Source of the DNA: Rhodospirillales bacterium
Lineage (GTDB): Bacteria; Pseudomonadota; Alphaproteobacteria; Rhodospirillales_A; JACZKS01
DNA length: 49,949 bases
Reading direction: 5' to 3'
NCBI GenBank assembly: GCA_018648445.1
Contig: JABGRG010000017.1
Location: 1-49,949, forward strand
Of the stretch, positions 1 to 11,089 are shown one piece after another. The notes beneath the pieces were generated by a model, which saw only the letters and a program-made list of their open reading frames with translations, had not been told where the DNA came from and did no database searches. Position numbers and translations under genes: made by a program. Position 1 is the stretch's first letter; each line of letters starts with the position of its first letter.

Positions 1-360
1 GACCTTGGTCAATTCCACGCGCCGCTCTTCGGTCAGCGCCGGAATGGGAACCCGCACCATCTGGCCGTCGTTGGATGGGTTGAGGCCCAGCCCCGATTCC
101 AAAATCCCCTTCTCGACCGCTTTCACCAATCCCTTGTCCCAGACCTGAACGGTCAGCATCCGCGGTTCCGGCACACTGATGGTTCCAACCTGGGTTATCG
201 GCATCTTGCTGCCATAAGCATCGACCATCACGGGTTCCAGCAGGCTTGCCGCTGCCCGGCCCGTGCGCAACCCGCCGAATTCCTTTGCCAGGGCATCTAC
301 CGCGCCTTGCATTCGCCGTTCGAAGTCGCCCTTGATCGCTGCGAATTTTCCGTCGACCAC
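1..360 (-). CDS. frr: Ribosome recycling factor, partial (3' end missing)
   Basis: Ribosome recycling factor splits the post-termination ribosome together with EF-G. The 120 codons in the window match the family from its N-terminus: the alternating helix with F-G-G-L-R-T-G-R-A, then [22 protein letters not shown] and N-P-S-N-D-G. The usual length is about 185 residues, so roughly the last 65 lie beyond position 1. I chose the GTG at 360 because a GGAGG sits six bases upstream (367-371). A second in-frame GTG at 366 overlaps that ribosome-binding site. The start lies 12 bases after the pyrH stop, the conserved pyrH-frr pairing, so the two are probably co-transcribed. Confidence 0.93.
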   Translation of the reverse strand, partial: MVDGKFAAIKGDFERRMQGAVDALAKEFGGLRTGRAAASLLEPVMVDAYGSKMPITQVGTISVPEPRMLTVQVWDKGLVKAVEKGILESGLGLNPSNDGQMVRVPIPALTEERRVELTKV

Positions 361-372
361 TTCCACCTCCCT

Positions 373-1089
373 CTAGCGGATAACCGTATATACGCCGTCC
401 CCCCGGACGACGTTCCCAAACGCTCCCGGATTGTGAAGCGAAAAGACGAGAATTGGAACCTTGTTGTCCCGCGCGAGCACAATCGCCGCGGCGTCCATGA
501 CCTTGAGGTCCTTCATCAACACGTCCCGATAGGTCAATTCTTCGTATCGCTCGGCGTCCGCATCCTTTTTCGGATCGGCAGAGTATACGCCGTCCACCTG
601 CGTCCCCTTCAGAATGGCGTCGCACCCCATTTCAACCGCGCGCAGGGCGGCAGCCGTATCGGTGGTAAAGAACGGATTTCCGGTTCCAGATGCAAAAATA
701 ACGACCCGGCCCTTTTCCATATGCCGGATCGCCCGTCGGCGAATGTAGGATTCGCAGACCGAGGCAATCGGGATGGCCGATTGCACCCTGGTTTCGACGC
801 CCTTTTTCTCGAGGGTATTCTGGATGGCCAGCGCATTGATGACGGTGGCCAGCATCCCCATGTAGTCGCCCCCGGCGCGATCCAGGCCGACATCCTGGGC
901 CATACTGCCACGGAATATGTTTCCTGCGCCGACAACCACCGACACCTGGACGCCCATTTCCGTTACTGTCTTGATTTCCTCGGTAATGCGATCAAGGGTT
1001 TCGAAATCAAAACCAAACTCCCGGTCGCCCATTAAACCTTCACCGGAGAGTTTCAGTAAAACACGCCGATATTTAGGTTTTGACGCCAT
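373..1089 (-). CDS. pyrH: UMP kinase (uridylate kinase)
   Basis: Phosphorylates UMP to UDP with ATP in cytoplasmic pyrimidine nucleotide synthesis. The 238 residues are the normal family length for the bacterial hexameric amino-acid-kinase type. Visible motifs are K-L-S-G-E (13-17, phosphate loop), G-A-G-N-I-F-R-G (54-61), [10 protein letters not shown] (135-144, UMP and acceptor site) and [10 protein letters not shown] (161-170). It lies between tsf and frr in the order common to most bacteria. The 156-base gap to tsf carries two hairpins, one with a U-tract, so pyrH may have its own promoter or be attenuated relative to rpsB-tsf. Confidence 0.97.
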   Translation of the reverse strand: MASKPKYRRVLLKLSGEGLMGDREFGFDFETLDRITEEIKTVTEMGVQVSVVVGAGNIFRGSMAQDVGLDRAGGDYMGMLATVINALAIQNTLEKKGVETRVQSAIPIASVCESYIRRRAIRHMEKGRVVIFASGTGNPFFTTDTAAALRAVEMGCDAILKGTQVDGVYSADPKKDADAERYEELTYRDVLMKDLKVMDAAAIVLARDNKVPILVFSLHNPGAFGNVVRGDGVYTVIR

Positions 1090-1119
1090 GGAATCATCCG
1101 TCCGTTCAGCTCAAATTAC

Positions 1120-1146
1120 AAAAATAGCCGCAGTCGCGCCTGCGGC
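1120..1146 (-). terminator. Probable intrinsic terminator or attenuator after tsf
   Basis: Read on the minus strand, a seven-pair stem GCCGCAG/CTGCGGC with a six-base loop (1127-1146) is followed by TATTTTTG. This is the normal form of a factor-independent terminator. It lies after tsf and only about 30 bases before the pyrH start, so it either ends rpsB-tsf messages or acts as an attenuator in the pyrH leader. Confidence 0.6.
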
Positions 1147-1203
1147 TTCAATCGATATTACACTATCCAACACCAGTCGGTCTTGAACAATTTTGGCGGG
1201 ATT

Positions 1204-1231
1204 ACGGCCCTGCATCCCAATGCAGGGCCGT
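1204..1231. other. Perfect 11-bp hairpin in the tsf-pyrH spacer
   Basis: An 11-base perfect inverted repeat (arms 1204-1214 and 1221-1231, ACGGCCCTGCA and its complement) encloses a six-base loop. It begins about 15 bases after the tsf stop. On the tsf strand no U-tract follows; the T-run follows on the plus strand, away from tsf transcription. It may be an mRNA-stabilising or processing hairpin at the 3' end of rpsB-tsf, working with the U-tract hairpin downstream. Confidence 0.6.
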
Positions 1232-1245
1232 TTTTCCACAAAAGA

Positions 1246-2175
1246 TCAACCGCCCGCCGTCGCAGCGACTTCGGCAGCGAAATCCTCATCCTTTTTGGCC
1301 AGGCCTTCGCCCAGCGCATAGCGGATGAATCCACCGACTGCAGCAGCGCCACCGGCTTCCTTGCCGGCGTCGGCAACCACATCGCCGACCTTGCTTTCGG
1401 TATCCATAACAAACACCTGATCTACGAGGCAGGCTTCCTCGTAGAACTTGCGAAGGCGGCCTTCGACCATCTTTTCAATGATGTTTTCGGGCTTGCCGCT
1501 GGCACGGGCCTGATCGGAAAGAACGTTCTTTTCGCGTTCCAGGGCCTCAGGGTCCAGATCATCCCGCGAAACCGACTGCGGATTGGCGGCGGCAACGTGC
1601 ATGGCGACATGCTTGCCGACCGTTGCCAGCTTGGCAGCATCGGCGTCGGACTCGACGGCTACGAGAACCGCGATCTTACCAAGGCCGTCACCGGCTGCAT
1701 TGTGGATGTAGGACCCGAGAACGCCACTCTTGACCTTGAGCACCTGGGCGCGCCGAAGCGACATGTTTTCGCCGATGGTCGCGATCATGTGGGTCAATTG
1801 ATCGGCAACGTTACGGCCTTCGCCACCGGGATACTCGGCGACCTTGATCGCATCCATGTCGCCGTCGTTGGCCAGCGCGATGCCGGCAACGGCTTTGACG
1901 TATTCCTGAAAAGTTTCGTTGCGCGCCACGAAGTCGGTTTCGGCGTTAACTTCGACAACCGCACCCGCGTTTCCGTCGAGCGCGACACCAACCAGACCTT
2001 CAGAAGCGATGCGGCCTGCTTTCTTCGCCGCCGCCGCCAAACCCTTCTTGCGAAGCCAGTCGACACCGGCCTGGACGTCACCATCGGTTTCGCCCAGCGC
2101 TTTCTTGCAATCCATCATGCCCGCGCCCGTAAGCTCGCGCAGTTCCTTCACCAATGCGGCGGTAATCTGTGCCAT
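1246..2175 (-). CDS. tsf: Elongation factor Ts
   Basis: Nucleotide exchange factor that regenerates EF-Tu-GTP from EF-Tu-GDP. The 309 residues match the usual alphaproteobacterial length. The N-terminal UBA-like domain reads [15 protein letters not shown] (5-19) followed by M-M-D-C-K-K-A-L. The EF-Tu contact motif T-D-F-V-A-R-N is at 80-86. I start at the ATG at 2175, which gives the canonical M-A-Q-I-T N-terminus; a longer in-frame reading to 2238 adds 21 unrelated residues. It lies 82 bases after rpsB and is presumably transcribed with it. Confidence 0.97.
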   Translation of the reverse strand: MAQITAALVKELRELTGAGMMDCKKALGETDGDVQAGVDWLRKKGLAAAAKKAGRIASEGLVGVALDGNAGAVVEVNAETDFVARNETFQEYVKAVAGIALANDGDMDAIKVAEYPGGEGRNVADQLTHMIATIGENMSLRRAQVLKVKSGVLGSYIHNAAGDGLGKIAVLVAVESDADAAKLATVGKHVAMHVAAANPQSVSRDDLDPEALEREKNVLSDQARASGKPENIIEKMVEGRLRKFYEEACLVDQVFVMDTESKVGDVVADAGKEAGGAAAVGGFIRYALGEGLAKKDEDFAAEVAATAGG

Positions 2176-2257
2176 TGTTTTCCTCGTACTACTAATTCTT
2201 GCTTGATCCGAAAAGCGTTCAGGACACCCAAACGCCATCCGGCATACTTATGTGAGA

Positions 2258-3163
2258 TCAGGCTTCAGCCTTGGGCTCTTCGGCCTTGGGCTCTTCGGCC
2301 TTAGGCTCTTCGGCCTTGGGCTCTTCGGCCTTGGCTTCCTCAGCCTTGGGCTCTTCGGCCTTGGCTTCCTCAACCTTGGGTTCCTCGGCCTTGGCTTCCT
2401 CGGCGGGGACTTCCTCGGGCAACGCCTCGACCGGGACTTCCTCGCTCTCGCCGACATCGCCGCCGGTCGCCGTCATTTCTTCCCGGATGCCGGAAAGAAC
2501 CGTGCCCGCGACCAGATCGCAGTACATGCTGATGGCGCGAATGGCGTCGTCGTTGCCCGGGATGGGATACTGGATGCCGTCGGGGTTGCTGTTGCTGTCG
2601 AGAACCGCGACAACCGGAATGTTCAGCTTGTTGGCTTCGGCGATGGCAATGGATTCCTTGTTCGTGTCGATGACGAACATGATATCCGGCAGCCCGCCCA
2701 TATCCTTGATGCCGCCCAGCGCGCGGTCCAGCTTGTCCCGCTCGCGGGTAATGCGCAGCAGTTCCTTCTTGGTCAGGCCCTGGGTTTCGCCGTCAAGCTG
2801 TTCTTCCAGCGTGCGAAGCTGCTTGATCGAGTTCGAAATGGTCCGCCAGTTGGTCATCATGCCGCCGAGCCAGCGGTGGTTGACGTAATACTGACCGCAT
2901 TTCTTGGCCGCCTCGGCGACCTTGCCACTGGCCTGACGCTTGGTTCCGACGAACAGTACGCGGCCGCCCGCCGACACCACTTCCTCTACCGCTTTCATGG
3001 CCTGATAGAGCATGGGAACGGTCTGCTGCAGGTCGATGATATGGATCTTGCTGCGCACGCCAAAAAGATAGGGCCCCATTTTGGGGTTCCAGCGACGCGT
3101 GTTATGTCCGAAGTGAACGCCAGCTTCCAGCAGTTGGCGCATGGTAAACGTAGGGAGAGCCAT
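2258..3163 (-). CDS. rpsB: 30S ribosomal protein S2 with repetitive acidic tail
   Basis: S2 binds the 30S head/body junction and is needed for docking of S1. The conserved part starts [20 protein letters not shown] and runs to about residue 230. It is followed by a roughly 71-residue tail of Lys-Ala-Glu-Glu-Pro/Ala repeats, giving 301 residues against about 240 in E. coli. Alphaproteobacterial S2 proteins often carry such low-complexity extensions. The ATG at 3163 is the canonical start; a longer in-frame reading to 3319 runs through the promoter and leader. First gene of rpsB-tsf. Confidence 0.97.
   Translation of the reverse strand: MALPTFTMRQLLEAGVHFGHNTRRWNPKMGPYLFGVRSKIHIIDLQQTVPMLYQAMKAVEEVVSAGGRVLFVGTKRQASGKVAEAAKKCGQYYVNHRWLGGMMTNWRTISNSIKQLRTLEEQLDGETQGLTKKELLRITRERDKLDRALGGIKDMGGLPDIMFVIDTNKESIAIAEANKLNIPVVAVLDSNSNPDGIQYPIPGNDDAIRAISMYCDLVAGTVLSGIREEMTATGGDVGESEEVPVEALPEEVPAEEAKAEEPKVEEAKAEEPKAEEAKAEEPKAEEPKAEEPKAEEPKAEA
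2266..2400 (-). repeat. Nine tandem 15-bp repeats in rpsB
   Basis: Nine consecutive imperfect 15-base units, of the type CGGCCTTGGGCTCTT on the plus strand, encode the K-A-E-E-P/A pentapeptides of the S2 tail. Several units are identical, so the array could change length by slippage without shifting the frame. Confidence 0.9.
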
Positions 3164-3290
3164 AGGTCCTGATCCTTTTCCGGTTAGGCCTCCACGGGCA
3201 AGGTCTGAAAACCATTTCCAGACACCGGAGCGACCGATCCGGCGAATTTGCGCCGGGGCCGCACACCCGTGTGCGTTTTTCAAGGGCGCG

Positions 3291-3319
3291 TACATAACGC
3301 CGCCACCCACGGAATGCAA
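3291..3319 (-). promoter_or_regulatory. Candidate sigma70-type promoter of rpsB
   Basis: On the minus strand TTGCAT (3314-3319) and TATGTA (3291-3296) are separated by 17 bases. It lies about 130 bases upstream of the S2 start, which leaves room for a structured leader, as is common for autoregulated rpsB. The hexamers match consensus only in part. Confidence 0.4.
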
Positions 3320-3351
3320 GGGAAATCGCCGAACCAGAGCGTCTTGCGGGA

Positions 3352-6300
3352 TTAAATCTCCTCGGCGCTTAAGACGCCGGGGATTTGCTGGACGGACCAG
3401 ATGATGGACGGCGAGACGGAATAGCCGCCGGGTAGGGCGATTTCGACTTCGCGGCCGTCTTCGAGGCCGCAGATCAGGCTAATGCGCCCCCTGCCCCGCC
3501 CTTCGCTGGCCAGAGCTTCCTTCAGGGCTGTCAAATGGTTAGCATCGCCCAGCCGGATTTTCAGGCCCGGACTGGCTCCGGCTGTGGCGTCGGCCAGGGC
3601 GGTGACGGAATGGGCGGTAAACCGCACGCCTTCACCATCGAACTGGGCGCTTGCCTTGATGAGCACGGCATTGCCAACCACAAGCCATTCACCGGCTGCC
3701 GAAAGCACCTCGGAAAAAGCCGTCACCTCGAAGTCGCCGGTGACGTCCGAGCACGTGATAAAGGCGTAGCGGGTTCCCCGCCCAGATGTCCGTTCGCGCT
3801 TGGCCATGACGACACCGGCAAGAGAGACCGGCCCGGAATGCCGCCCGGCCAACACCTCGGCGATCGGTTTTGCGCCGATGCGTTTCAAGCTCTTGCCGTA
3901 CGAGCCAAGCGGATGCTCCGACAGATAAATACCGACCGCCTCGAATTCATGCCGCAATCGGTCCGTTTTCGGCCAATCGGCCACGGAAGGAAGTGTCTCC
4001 AGCGGCGCGGGCATAGCCGCTTCGCCGAACAGGCCGATCTGACTGCTGGCTTTTTCCGAGGCCATGGCGGTGGCGTGGCGCAGCAGGGTTTCGATGCCCT
4101 CGAACATCTGCCGACGATTGGCGTTCAGGCAATCCAGCGCCCCCGCGCGAACCAGATTTTCAAACTGCCGTTTGTTGACGGCGTGGGAATCCAGGCGATT
4201 GGCGAGATCGGTCAGGTCCTTGAAAGGCCCATTTTCGATGCGTTCACCCACCAGGCCCGCCATCGCGCCGCTGCCCACGTTCTTCACGGCGGCCAGCGCG
4301 TATCGAATGGCGTCATTCTCGACCGAGAATTCAACGAACGAGGCGTTTACATCCGGCGACAGCAGCGAGACGTCCAATCGGTCCAGTTCCTGCTTGTAGG
4401 TCGCCATTTTATCGGTGTTCTGCATGTCCAGCGTCATCGACGCGGCCATGAACTCGACCGGATGGTTGGCCTTCATATAGGCCGTCTGGTAGGCGACCAG
4501 CGCATAAGCGGCCGCGTGGGACTTGTTGAAACCGTAGCCCGCAAATTTGGCGACCTGATCGAAAATATCCGAGGCTTTGCCCTTGGGAACCTTGCGCTCC
4601 ACGGCACCCGCCACAAACACCTCGCGCTGCTTGTCCATCTCGGCTTTGATCTTCTTGCCCATGGCCCGGCGCAAAAGATCGGCCCCGCCCAGCGTAAAGC
4701 CCGCGAGCTCCTGGGCGATCTGCATGACCTGTTCCTGATAGATCATGATGCCGAAGGTTTCCTTGAGGATGCTTTCCAGGGTCGGATAAAGATAGTCAGG
4801 CTTTTCCTCGCCATGCTTTCGTTTGATATAGCTTGGGATGTTGTCCATGGGCCCCGGTCGATAGAGGGCCACGATGGCGATGATTTCCTCGAAGGTATCG
4901 GGTTTCAGCTTGCGCAGAACGTCGCGCATTCCCGCACTTTCCAACTGGAACACGCCGGTCGTTTCGGCCCGCGCCAGAAGATCGAAGGTCGGCCCATCGT
5001 CAAACGGCAGTTTGGACAATTCGATCGTGATCCCGCGATCCGCCACCAGTTCGACCGCCTTGGACAACACCGTCAGCGTTTTGAGGCCGAGGAAATCGAA
5101 CTTCACCAGCCCGGCAGACTCCACCCACTTCATGTTGAAGCCCGTGACCGGCATGTCGGAGCGCGGGTCACGATACAGCGGGATCAGTTCTTCCAGCGGA
5201 CGGTCGCCGATGACGACACCGGCGGCATGGGTCGAAGCGTGACGATAAAGGCCTTCAAGCCTTCGGGCGAAGTTGAACAGACGTGCGACCGACTGGTCTT
5301 CCTCGATCATCTGCTTTAGCTGAGGTTCGGCGGCACGGGCCTGATCCAGCGTCGTCGGCTTGGCCGGATTGTTGGGCACCAGCTTGCAGATGCGGTCCAC
5401 CTGTGGATAGGGCATCTGTAAGACGCGCCCGACGTCACGCAGCACCGCGCGGGCCTGCAACTTTCCAAAGGTGATGATCTGGGCCACCTTGTCGCGGCCG
5501 TACTTTTCCTGCACGTGGCGGATGACCAGATCGCGCTTGTCCTGACAAAAATCGATGTCGAAGTCGGGCATGGACACGCGTTCGGGGTTAAGAAATCGCT
5601 CGAATAAAAGGCCGAAACGTATTGGATCTAAATCAGTAATGGTCAAGGACCACGCAACCATAGACCCCGCACCCGATCCACGCCCCGGCCCGACCGGGAC
5701 CGCGTGTTCGTTGGCCCAGTGAATGAATTCGGCGACGATCAGGAAGTAGCCGGGGAACCCCATTTCGACGATGATGGCCATTTCTTCATCAAGGCGCGCG
5801 AAATACTTCTGTTCGGTCTGCGCACGCTCTTCGTCGGTCATGTCGTCGGTCAAAACCTGATTTTTCAGGCGGACTTCCAACCCGCGCCGGGCCATGTCGC
5901 GCAGTTCGTCTGCTTCATCACGTCCCGCGCCACAGTCGTAGGGCGGCAGGATAGGGTCGATTTTTTCGACCATGACGGCGCAGCGCCGTGCGATGACCAG
6001 GGTGTTGTCCACGGCCTCGGGCAGATCGGCGAATAGAACCCGCATTTCCTCGGCGCTTTTGAAACCGAAATCACGGGTAAGACGGCGCCGGTCGTCCTCC
6101 GAAACGTACTTGCCCTCGGCGATGCAGATCAGCGCGTCATGGGCGTCGAACATGTCGGGATCGGAAAAGAAAGCCTCGTTGGTGGCCACCAAGGGCAGAT
6201 CATGGGCATAGGCCAAATCGATCAGCGGGCCTTCGATTTGGGCCTCCACCGGCAGCCCGTGACGCATGAGCTCCACGTAAAAACGCTCGGGGAAAGCCGC

Positions 6301-6804
6301 TTTGAGACGCAGGAGAACGGCTTCCGCGGCATCAAACTGCCCTTCGGCGAGAAGCCGGCCGACGGGACCGGAAGAACCGCCGCTAAGCGCGATCACCCCT
6401 TCGCTGCACGTTTCCAGCGCGCTGAGAGGCACATGGGATTCGTCATCGTCCTCGGTGTCGAGAAATGCGATCTTGAGCAGCTTCAGCAGATTCTTGTAAC
6501 CCGCTTCGTTCTGGGCAAGCAGGACAAGCCCGTCCGAGCCGCCGGATGTTGCCGCCCGGAACTTGTCCTTGCCGTCGCTTTCGCGCGCGATGGCCAATTG
6601 GCAACCCAAAATCGGCTGAATCCCGGCACTCGCACAGGCAGACGAGAACTCCATGGCGCCGAACATATTATTGGTATCGGTGATGGCCACGGCGGGCATG
6701 CGCCGATCAACCGCAAGATTCACCAGATCGGGAACACGTATCGCTCCCTCAAGCAGCGAATAGGCTGAATGGACGCGCAGATGAACGAAATCGGCATGTG
6801 GCAT
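3352..6804 (-). CDS. dnaE: DNA polymerase III subunit alpha (replicative)
   Basis: Catalytic subunit of the replicative DNA polymerase. The 1150 residues fit DnaE1 (E. coli 1160). The N-terminus has the PHP-domain signature [13 protein letters not shown] at about 8-20. The polymerase active site P-D-F-D-I-D-F is at 413-419, after the glycine-rich [10 protein letters not shown] motif, and the third aspartate region V-K-F-D-F-L-G-L follows. Fingers, HhH and a C-terminal OB-fold ([10 protein letters not shown]) complete the protein. The absence of fusion or truncation argues for the essential enzyme rather than the mutagenic DnaE2. A perfect DnaA box lies 62 bases upstream. Confidence 0.97.
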   Translation of the reverse strand: MPHADFVHLRVHSAYSLLEGAIRVPDLVNLAVDRRMPAVAITDTNNMFGAMEFSSACASAGIQPILGCQLAIARESDGKDKFRAATSGGSDGLVLLAQNEAGYKNLLKLLKIAFLDTEDDDESHVPLSALETCSEGVIALSGGSSGPVGRLLAEGQFDAAEAVLLRLKAAFPERFYVELMRHGLPVEAQIEGPLIDLAYAHDLPLVATNEAFFSDPDMFDAHDALICIAEGKYVSEDDRRRLTRDFGFKSAEEMRVLFADLPEAVDNTLVIARRCAVMVEKIDPILPPYDCGAGRDEADELRDMARRGLEVRLKNQVLTDDMTDEERAQTEQKYFARLDEEMAIIVEMGFPGYFLIVAEFIHWANEHAVPVGPGRGSGAGSMVAWSLTITDLDPIRFGLLFERFLNPERVSMPDFDIDFCQDKRDLVIRHVQEKYGRDKVAQIITFGKLQARAVLRDVGRVLQMPYPQVDRICKLVPNNPAKPTTLDQARAAEPQLKQMIEEDQSVARLFNFARRLEGLYRHASTHAAGVVIGDRPLEELIPLYRDPRSDMPVTGFNMKWVESAGLVKFDFLGLKTLTVLSKAVELVADRGITIELSKLPFDDGPTFDLLARAETTGVFQLESAGMRDVLRKLKPDTFEEIIAIVALYRPGPMDNIPSYIKRKHGEEKPDYLYPTLESILKETFGIMIYQEQVMQIAQELAGFTLGGADLLRRAMGKKIKAEMDKQREVFVAGAVERKVPKGKASDIFDQVAKFAGYGFNKSHAAAYALVAYQTAYMKANHPVEFMAASMTLDMQNTDKMATYKQELDRLDVSLLSPDVNASFVEFSVENDAIRYALAAVKNVGSGAMAGLVGERIENGPFKDLTDLANRLDSHAVNKRQFENLVRAGALDCLNANRRQMFEGIETLLRHATAMASEKASSQIGLFGEAAMPAPLETLPSVADWPKTDRLRHEFEAVGIYLSEHPLGSYGKSLKRIGAKPIAEVLAGRHSGPVSLAGVVMAKRERTSGRGTRYAFITCSDVTGDFEVTAFSEVLSAAGEWLVVGNAVLIKASAQFDGEGVRFTAHSVTALADATAGASPGLKIRLGDANHLTALKEALASEGRGRGRISLICGLEDGREVEIALPGGYSVSPSIIWSVQQIPGVLSAEEI

Positions 6805-6865
6805 GGCCCTAAGGATTCCACAGGGCCGTACGATTGTCAGCCGAGATGTAGCAGTGCCTTACGGG

Positions 6866-6874
6866 TTATCCACA
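6866..6874 (+). promoter_or_regulatory. Perfect DnaA box upstream of dnaE
   Basis: The nine bases TTATCCACA match the strong DnaA-box consensus exactly. They lie in the 99-base gap between lolD and dnaE, 62 bases before the dnaE start and inside its likely promoter region. This is a plausible site for initiator-controlled expression of the polymerase. No cluster of further boxes was seen, so it is not an origin. Confidence 0.5.
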
Positions 6875-6903
6875 AGAAATTGCGTTTTGTCCCCGGTTTC
6901 TCT

Positions 6904-7576
<673 letters not shown>

Positions 7577-7584
<8 letters not shown>

Positions 7585-8821
7585 AGCGCAGCGCCTCCGC
7601 CGGATCGATTTTGGAGGCGCGCCACGAGGGATACAGGGTCGCCAGGAAAGACAGCCCCAGCCCCATGCAAACCACCGTCACGACCTCGTAGGGATTGACC
7701 TCGGCCGGAAGGCGCGACAGGAAGTAGATGGTCTCGTCAAAAAGTTCGGTTCCGGTCAGCGATTGAATGGCCTGACGGACGCTTTCAATGTTCTGGCAGA
7801 AAACCAGGCCCAGAACAAATCCGGCCAAAGTTCCGATAACCCCGATGCTGGCCCCGCTCAGGAAGAATATTCGCATGACCATGCCGCCTGTGGCGCCCAT
7901 GGTGCGCAATATGGCGATGTCGCGCCCCTTGTCCTTAACCAGCATGATCATGCTGGAGATAATATTGAACGCGGCGACGACGATGATCAGGGTCAGGATC
8001 AGGAACATGACGTTGCGTTCCACCTGAATGGCGTTGAAAAAGCTGGAATTCACCTGCTGCCAGTCGTGAACGCGACCGGCCTTGCCGATGGCGGCGGTAA
8101 TCTCGCGCCCTACGGCCTTTGCGTCATCCGGGTCTTCGATAAAGATTTCCAGATTGGTGACGGAATTCTTCATCTTGAAGTAAACCTGCGCGGCCTCCAG
8201 CGGCATGAAGATAAAGCTGGAATCGTACTCGTACATGCCGATGTTGAACGTGCCCGCCACCTTGTAGGCCCGCATGCGCGGGACGGTGCCAAAAGCGGTC
8301 ACGTTGCCCTTGGGCGAAATCAACGAGATCTTGTCACCGATTCTAAGGCCCAGAAGCGAGGCCAGACGCGACCCGATCAGAACGGAATCCTTGCCGTTAT
8401 AGTCGTCCAGAGAGCCAGCCACGATGTTCTCGGCAATGATGGTGCGTCTTTTCAGGTCCTCGGCGCGCATACCCCGCACGACCGCGCCGCGGGCCACCCC
8501 GCGCGCTGTCGCCATGATCTGGCCCTCGATCAGGGGGGAAACCAAAACGACGCCGGGAATCTTGCGGGCCTTCTCGGCCACGGCATCGAAATCGGGCAAA
8601 TGGTTGGCGTAGCCGGACATCATAAGATGCCCGTTGATGCCCAGAATCCGGCTTAGCAATTCCTGGCGGAAGCCGTTCATCACCGACATGACGATGATCA
8701 GCGTCGCCACGCCTAGCGCGATCCCGGTCAGCGAAAACCACGCGATGACCGAAATAAACCCTTCGCGCCTGCGCGCCCGCAGGTAGCGCATGGCCATCAT
8801 ACGTTCGAAGGCCGAAAACAC
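7577..8821 (-). CDS. lolC: Lipoprotein-releasing ABC transporter permease (LolC/LolE family)
   Basis: Membrane subunit of the Lol exporter. The 414 residues show MacB/FtsX topology: one hydrophobic helix near the N-terminus (about 22-47, after [11 protein letters not shown]), a large periplasmic domain of some 220 residues, then three C-terminal membrane helices starting at about 275, 320 and 375. The cytoplasmic tail ends in P-A-E-A-L-R-Y-E, typical of the family. There is a single permease gene, as in many alphaproteobacteria, where one LolC/E-like protein (sometimes called LolF) probably forms a homodimer. It is followed by lolD with overlap and preceded by proS after 30 bases. Confidence 0.92.
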
Positions 8822-8851
8822 GTGGCGTTCCCCTTCCCTTTATCGTCTCAA

Positions 8852-10171
8852 TCAGCCCGCGAGTTGTGCGAAGGCCTCGTCAATTCCAAGCTCGACGCGT
8901 TCGCCGCTCCTGCGGTTCTTCACCTCGACCACACCTGACTTCAACCCGCGCGGGCCAACAACCAGCTGCCACGGCAGACCGATAAGGTCCATGTCGGCGA
9001 ACTTGACGCCGGCGCGCCCCTCGCGATCATCGTAAAGAACCTCGACGCCCGCCTGGGTCAGGCGTGCATACAAGTTATCACAGGCCGAGGCGCATTCTTC
9101 ATCGTTGGATTTGAGGTTGATCAGCCCAACCTTGAACGGAGCCACGGATTCCGGCCAGATGATGCCATTCTCGTCGTGCGAGGCCTCGATGATGCCCGCG
9201 ACAAGACGCGAAACGCCGATTCCGTAAGAACCGCACTCTAGCTCAGTGCTTTCACCGTCGGGGCCATTGACGACCGCCCCCATTGATGCAGTGTATTTCG
9301 TGCCGAACGAGAAGATATGGCCAACCTCGATGCCGCGCTGCACCTTCAGCTTGTCGCCGAGGGACTTTTCGACCTCTTCGTCGCGCTGTTCGTCAACGGC
9401 GGCGTACAGTGAGGTGACGTGATCGACCGTGCGCTGCATGTCGTCGTCGTTATCGTAGTCCAGATCCGCGCCGCGCAAATCCATGTCGACGAAATCGGCG
9501 TGGCAACCGATTTCGGACTCTCCCGTATCGGCCAAAATCAGGAATTCGTGGCTCAGATCGCCGCCAATGGGGCCGGTATCGGCGCGCACCGGAACCGCTT
9601 TCAGGCCGAGCCGTTCGAAGGTGCGCATATAACACACGAAGAAGCGGTTGTAGGAACGCCGCGCCCCGGCCGAATCCAGATCGAAGGAATAGGCGTCCTT
9701 CATCAAGAACTCGCGCCCGCGCATGACGCCGAAACGAGGCCGCACCTCGTCACGGAACTTCCACTGTATGTGGTACAGTAGCTTGGGCATGTCCTTGTAG
9801 CTTTTGACGTTGTCGCGCACGATCTGCGTGATCTGCTCTTCGTTGGTGGGACCGAACAGCATGTCGCGGTCATGGCGGTCACGGATTCGCAGCATTTCGG
9901 GGCCGTAGTCATCGTAACGGCCGCTTTCACGCCACAAGTCAGCCGACTGAATGGTCGGCATCAGCATTTCCTGACAACCGGCACGGTCCTGCTCTTCACG
10001 GACAACCTGCTCGATTTTCTTGAGGACCCGATACCCCAGCGGCAGCCACGAATAAATCCCCGCGCTGGCCTGGCGGATCATTCCGGCGCGCAGCATCAAA
10101 CGGTGCGAGACGATCTGCGCCTCGGTGGGATTTTCCTTCAAAGTCGGAATGAAATACTGCGACAGTCGCAT
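8852..10171 (-). CDS. proS: Prolyl-tRNA synthetase, short form without editing insertion
   Basis: Charges tRNA-Pro with proline. The 439 residues follow the alphaproteobacterial form that lacks the roughly 180-residue insertion domain (the 572-residue E. coli enzyme has it). Class II motif 2 is visible around 138-158 ([17 protein letters not shown]), motif 3 as G-I-G-V-S-R-L at 317-323, and the anticodon-binding domain fills the last 100 residues. Without the insertion, clearing of mischarged Ala-tRNA-Pro must be done in trans by a ProXp/YbaK-type protein, which is not seen here. The start ATG is preceded by AGAGAGGA. Confidence 0.95.
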   Translation of the reverse strand: MRLSQYFIPTLKENPTEAQIVSHRLMLRAGMIRQASAGIYSWLPLGYRVLKKIEQVVREEQDRAGCQEMLMPTIQSADLWRESGRYDDYGPEMLRIRDRHDRDMLFGPTNEEQITQIVRDNVKSYKDMPKLLYHIQWKFRDEVRPRFGVMRGREFLMKDAYSFDLDSAGARRSYNRFFVCYMRTFERLGLKAVPVRADTGPIGGDLSHEFLILADTGESEIGCHADFVDMDLRGADLDYDNDDDMQRTVDHVTSLYAAVDEQRDEEVEKSLGDKLKVQRGIEVGHIFSFGTKYTASMGAVVNGPDGESTELECGSYGIGVSRLVAGIIEASHDENGIIWPESVAPFKVGLINLKSNDEECASACDNLYARLTQAGVEVLYDDREGRAGVKFADMDLIGLPWQLVVGPRGLKSGVVEVKNRRSGERVELGIDEAFAQLAG

Positions 10172-10242
10172 GTGGTCTCGGTCCTCTCTGGAAATTCGTT
10201 GGATGGCGGCGGCACTTTATGCGATGCAGGGGGCCGACGCAA

Positions 10243-10557
10243 TCAATCGAAATCCACATCTACATCCGTGTCGGAAACATCATCCGCCAGATCGCCGGCA
10301 ACGGCTGGAATGGTGTGTCCCATTGCGACACCGGTCATGGCCGCCGTAGCGTCGTTCGCATCCAGTGTCCGATCAGACGGTTTACGGCGGAAAATCTTTC
10401 GTCCCAACCATATGCCGGGAACCAGGACGATAGCCGAGGCAATCAACATGGCTGTTTCGCTAGGTTTGCCTTCGGCCATCGAGGCAGCGACGACCAGCGC
10501 CAAAAACCAAATGACGACGAACGCCGCCAAAAACAGAATGATTTTAAGAACTCTCAA
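10243..10557 (-). CDS. Small hypothetical membrane protein
   Basis: No family is recognised. From a TTG at 10557, preceded by GGGAGAGG, the product has 104 residues: two hydrophobic helices (about 3-26 and 35-53, the second followed by the basic R-K-I-F-R-R-K) and an acidic tail ending in D-V-D-V-D-F-D. The frame stays open upstream to an ATG at 10722 (159 residues), but the added part is basic, looks non-coding and has no ribosome-binding site, so I prefer the shorter form. It lies 71 bases before proS on the same strand. Confidence 0.5.
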   Translation of the reverse strand: MRVLKIILFLAAFVVIWFLALVVAASMAEGKPSETAMLIASAIVLVPGIWLGRKIFRRKPSDRTLDANDATAAMTGVAMGHTIPAVAGDLADDVSDTDVDVDFD

Positions 10558-11089
10558 GAACCTCTCCCTGCCTCTTCGACTCAGCCAATTTTCCGCGGGC
10601 CCACCCGACGGTTGCAGCCTTAGAAGCCTGCCTTTTGTCCATCGTTGGCGACCGATGCGCTCAATGCCACTTCCACATACAACATATGCCTGAAATAATA
10701 CAATTTCATCACCGCCCTCCATAGTTGCCTCTTAACAAACGGGGCGAGTTTGGCTACATTATTTTCGTGATATTAAAATGACAAATGGGGAAAAGTAAAA
10801 ACAAAGAGAACCAAAACACTTGGTTCGATTTGCGTCATGTTTCGGGTCAAATTTCAACACGCCGGTAGGCCATGAAGGCGAACGGCGACTTTCCAAAAAC
10901 GATCCTCATCTAAGTGCGAAAGGGTCGAACGCTTTCTTGAAAGCCGAAAGTTTTACGTAAATTACCGGTAGACTTGGAATTCGCGTCACACAACTGCAAC
11001 AAGGGTGGACATTCTCGCAAGGGAACCCCACTATCATAGGTAATAAAAATAACCGGACGACGGGTAACAGCTCTACAAAGGAGGGTATA
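10558..11089. other. Intergenic region without a recognised gene
   Basis: About 530 bases separate the small membrane protein from the XRE regulator. The stretch 10740-11090 is clearly richer in A and T than its surroundings. I see no conserved coding sequence in it. It contains one good palindrome (10808-10826) and presumably the regulator's promoter. A 63-codon minus-strand frame (10910-11101) has no ribosome-binding site and low-quality composition. Confidence 0.6.
10808..10826. promoter_or_regulatory. Palindromic operator-like site GAACCAA-N5-TTGGTTC
   Basis: Seven-base perfect arms (10808-10814 and 10820-10826) flank five bases. The form suits a dimeric regulator. It lies about 290 bases upstream of the XRE gene in an AT-rich spacer. 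No second copy was seen nearby. Confidence 0.35.

Noticed and set aside
1183..2304. Long plus-strand frame opposite tsf
   Set aside because: Shadow of the tsf and rpsB coding strands; no ribosome-binding site or family.
2266..2400. CRISPR-like array
   Set aside because: Units are contiguous 15-mers in frame within rpsB, with no spacers.
3261..3280. Hairpin with T-run in the rpsB leader read on the plus strand
   Set aside because: The stem has only about five pairs and no plus-strand gene ends there; more likely part of the S2 leader structure.
3535..5319. Long open frame (594 codons) on the plus strand
   Set aside because: It is antisense to dnaE, has the composition expected from a GC-rich gene read backwards, and shows no recognisable domain.
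6805..6903. Replication origin near the DnaA box
   Set aside because: Only one box and no AT-rich unwinding region or cluster of repeats.
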